Shown piece by piece: positions 62,681 through 64,000 of a stretch of 64,000 nucleotides of DNA. Under the pieces are notes generated by a model that made no database searches, had not been told where the DNA came from, and saw only the letters and a list, made by a program, of their open reading frames with translations. The first letter of the stretch is position 1. Every line of letters starts with the position of its first letter. The position numbers were made by a program, and so were the translations under genes. Where the stretch lies: positions 181,096 to 245,095 of the forward strand of contig DASZPH010000057.1 of the NCBI GenBank assembly GCA_035550375.1. Direction: 5' to 3'. The stretch is from DASSFG01 sp035550375. GTDB taxonomy: Bacteria; Planctomycetota; Planctomycetia; Pirellulales; JAICIG01.

Positions 62681-64000
62681 ATGGAGACACAACCCGCGGG
62701 TGGCGGCACAGGGCCAGAGCGGCCGCCGCAGCGCCCGCGTTTCAGCCCTCCGCCGCTCATTATCGCCATGATGCTGCTGCTTCTGGTCGCGGCGCTGTGG
62801 TTCGGCAACGAGGGCGCAAACCGAATCACGATCAGCTATGGCCAATTTCGGGAGGCCCTGGCCGACCGCCAGATCGCCGAGGTCGTCATCAACGAGCGCG
62901 AGGTGCGCGGAAAGTTGAAGCCGGGAATCGACATCGAACCGGAAGAGAAAGCGCAAACGGAGAAGGAGCAACCCGAAAAAGGGCAAGGCAAAGGCGAAAC
63001 GCAGAAAAAAGCCCAATCCAAGTCTGCCAGCGGAAAAGGGGCGGAGGGAATCGAGTTCATCACCTTCCTTCCGGCCGATCTGCCGCCCGACCTTGATCGG
63101 GAGCTGTTCGAGAAGCTTGGTCCGCGCTACAAAGCGGCGAAGCGGACGAACGACGTGGGCATTATGATCGCCCTCTACCTGGGAACGCCCATCGTGCTCT
63201 TCTTCCTGTTGTGGCTCATGATGCGCCGGGCACGCGACCAGTTTCTCGGGGGCGGCATTCTGTCGGGGTTCAGCAAGAGCCCGGCCAAACGCTACGAGAG
63301 CGGCAAACAGCGGATCACCTTCGAGGACGTGGCCGGCCTGGAAGGGGTCAAGAACGACCTGCAGGAGATCGTCGAGTTCCTCAAAAATCCGGAAAAATTC
63401 CAGCGACTGGGCGGACGCATTCCCAAGGGAACACTGCTCATGGGGCCGCCGGGGACGGGCAAAACGTTGCTGGCCAAAGCGGTGGCGGGCGAGGCCGGCG
63501 TGCCGTTTTTTTCCATCAACGGTTCGGAGTTCATCCAGATGTTCGTCGGCGTCGGCGCCAGCCGCGTACGCGACATGTTCAAAACGGCAAAGGATGCGGC
63601 CCCGTGTATCTTGTTCATCGACGAGATTGACGCGGTCGGACGGGTGCGCGGGGCAGGTCTCGGCGGCGGCCACGATGAACGCGAGCAGACCCTCAATCAG
63701 ATTCTGAGCGAGATGGACGGCTTCAGCCCCAACGAGTCGGTGATCGTGCTCGCGGCCACCAACCGTCCCGACGTGCTCGATCCGGCCCTATTGCGGCCCG
63801 GCCGCTTCGACCGGCACGTTACGGTCGATCGACCGACTCTCAAAGGCCGCGAGGCCATCCTGAAAGTGCATTGTCGCAACGTGCCGCTTTCCGACGACGT
63901 CGACATGCACCGGCTGGCCAGCGGCACAGTAGGCCTGACCGGCGCCGACATCCGGAACCTGGTCAACGAAGCGGCGCTGTGGGCCACGCGTGAAGGCAAG
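62681..64000 (+). CDS. ftsH: ATP-dependent zinc metalloprotease FtsH (3' end outside window)
   Basis: The first 440 codons are present. GAGGAAGGGG lies just before ATG 62681. A Pro-rich N-terminus leads to the first membrane helix (IIAMMLLLLVAALWF), the periplasmic domain, the second helix (IALYLGTPIVLFFLLWLMMR) and the AAA+ module: FEDVAGLEGVK, Walker A GPPGTGKT, Walker B CILFIDEIDAVG, and the second region of homology ATNRPDVLDPALLRPGRFDR. The HEXXH protease site would lie beyond the window edge. The periplasmic domain carries an unusual Lys/Glu/Gln-rich insert of about 40 residues (about 86-127). FtsH degrades membrane and regulatory proteins. Confidence 0.97.
   Translation, partial: METQPAGGGTGPERPPQRPRFSPPPLIIAMMLLLLVAALWFGNEGANRITISYGQFREALADRQIAEVVINEREVRGKLKPGIDIEPEEKAQTEKEQPEKGQGKGETQKKAQSKSASGKGAEGIEFITFLPADLPPDLDRELFEKLGPRYKAAKRTNDVGIMIALYLGTPIVLFFLLWLMMRRARDQFLGGGILSGFSKSPAKRYESGKQRITFEDVAGLEGVKNDLQEIVEFLKNPEKFQRLGGRIPKGTLLMGPPGTGKTLLAKAVAGEAGVPFFSINGSEFIQMFVGVGASRVRDMFKTAKDAAPCILFIDEIDAVGRVRGAGLGGGHDEREQTLNQILSEMDGFSPNESVIVLAATNRPDVLDPALLRPGRFDRHVTVDRPTLKGREAILKVHCRNVPLSDDVDMHRLASGTVGLTGADIRNLVNEAALWATREGK

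Overview
This window looks like a chromosomal segment of a planctomycete, most probably a Pirellulales-like member. The case rests on family content rather than on any single marker. There is a DUF1549/DUF1553 protein with planctomycete-type cytochrome motifs, a WD40 protein with an N-terminal planctomycete cytochrome (PSCyt1-like) domain, a Tat-exported DUF1501 protein, a PQQ-like propeller protein, a VIT/VWA protein, a Ser/Thr kinase fused to a sulfatase-modifying-factor domain, and a giant exported protein whose N-terminus carries the Arg-rich 'LExRxL' motif. Base composition is high-GC almost throughout. No rRNA, CRISPR array, intact transposase or intact integrase was seen.

Layout. 1-2633: the end of one TolC-like outer-membrane protein and a complete paralogue. 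2647-4950: convergent priA. 5251-9344: a co-directional trio (GT-C membrane glycosyltransferase, SAM methyltransferase, alkaline-phosphatase-superfamily phosphodiesterase) that looks like a cell-surface glycan operon. 10517-13204: a secreted multidomain protein (IPT/TIG, a GH64-like beta-1,3-glucanase region, DUF4214 repeats). 13598-16290: three minus-strand genes that look foreign (beta-carbonic-anhydrase-like, HD-domain hydrolase, GlxA-type AraC regulator). They are followed by a broken DNA-methylase/helicase remnant and a 3'-end fragment of a tRNA-Pro, which suggests an old integration site. 17047-27570: the most striking locus, a three-gene minus-strand operon (DUF1549/DUF1553, PPC-domain protein, WD40 protein). 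The two downstream products each carry an alanine-rich coiled coil, and the last has 28 recognisable WD blades, i.e. four seven-bladed propellers. 28010-29309: a sulfotransferase and a small unknown protein. 29347-42856: VIT/VWA protein, katG, an FGE-like protein, a membrane protein, a zinc-ribbon protein, PQQ-propeller and DUF1501 genes, and a small membrane protein. 42944-46878: kinase-FGE fusion and a lipoprotein. 47146-50194: a proteostasis cluster (two clpP genes, trigger factor, tRNA-Gly). 50793-54283: tRNA-Lys followed by a TlpA-like redoxin, a repeat protein and a RibD/DHFR-like reductase. 54514-59245: comEC and a GT-C glycosyltransferase with overlapping ends. 59562-64000: aminotransferase, LptF/LptG-type permease, rhodanese and the start of ftsH.

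How the genes fit together. The c-type-cytochrome, DUF1501, PPC, WD40 and PQQ-propeller proteins are all predicted to be exported and belong to the planctomycete-specific set often found together; their biochemical role is not established. tig-clpP-clpP and ftsH are protein quality control. The glycosyltransferases, methyltransferase, sulfotransferase and LptF/G permease suggest surface-polymer synthesis and lipid export. Two copies of an approximately 75-80 bp hairpin-forming repeat lie in the leaders of the kinase and of a clpP gene, and a separate REP-like element is present near 53.7 kb. All functional calls come from reading the translated sequence; no database search was run.
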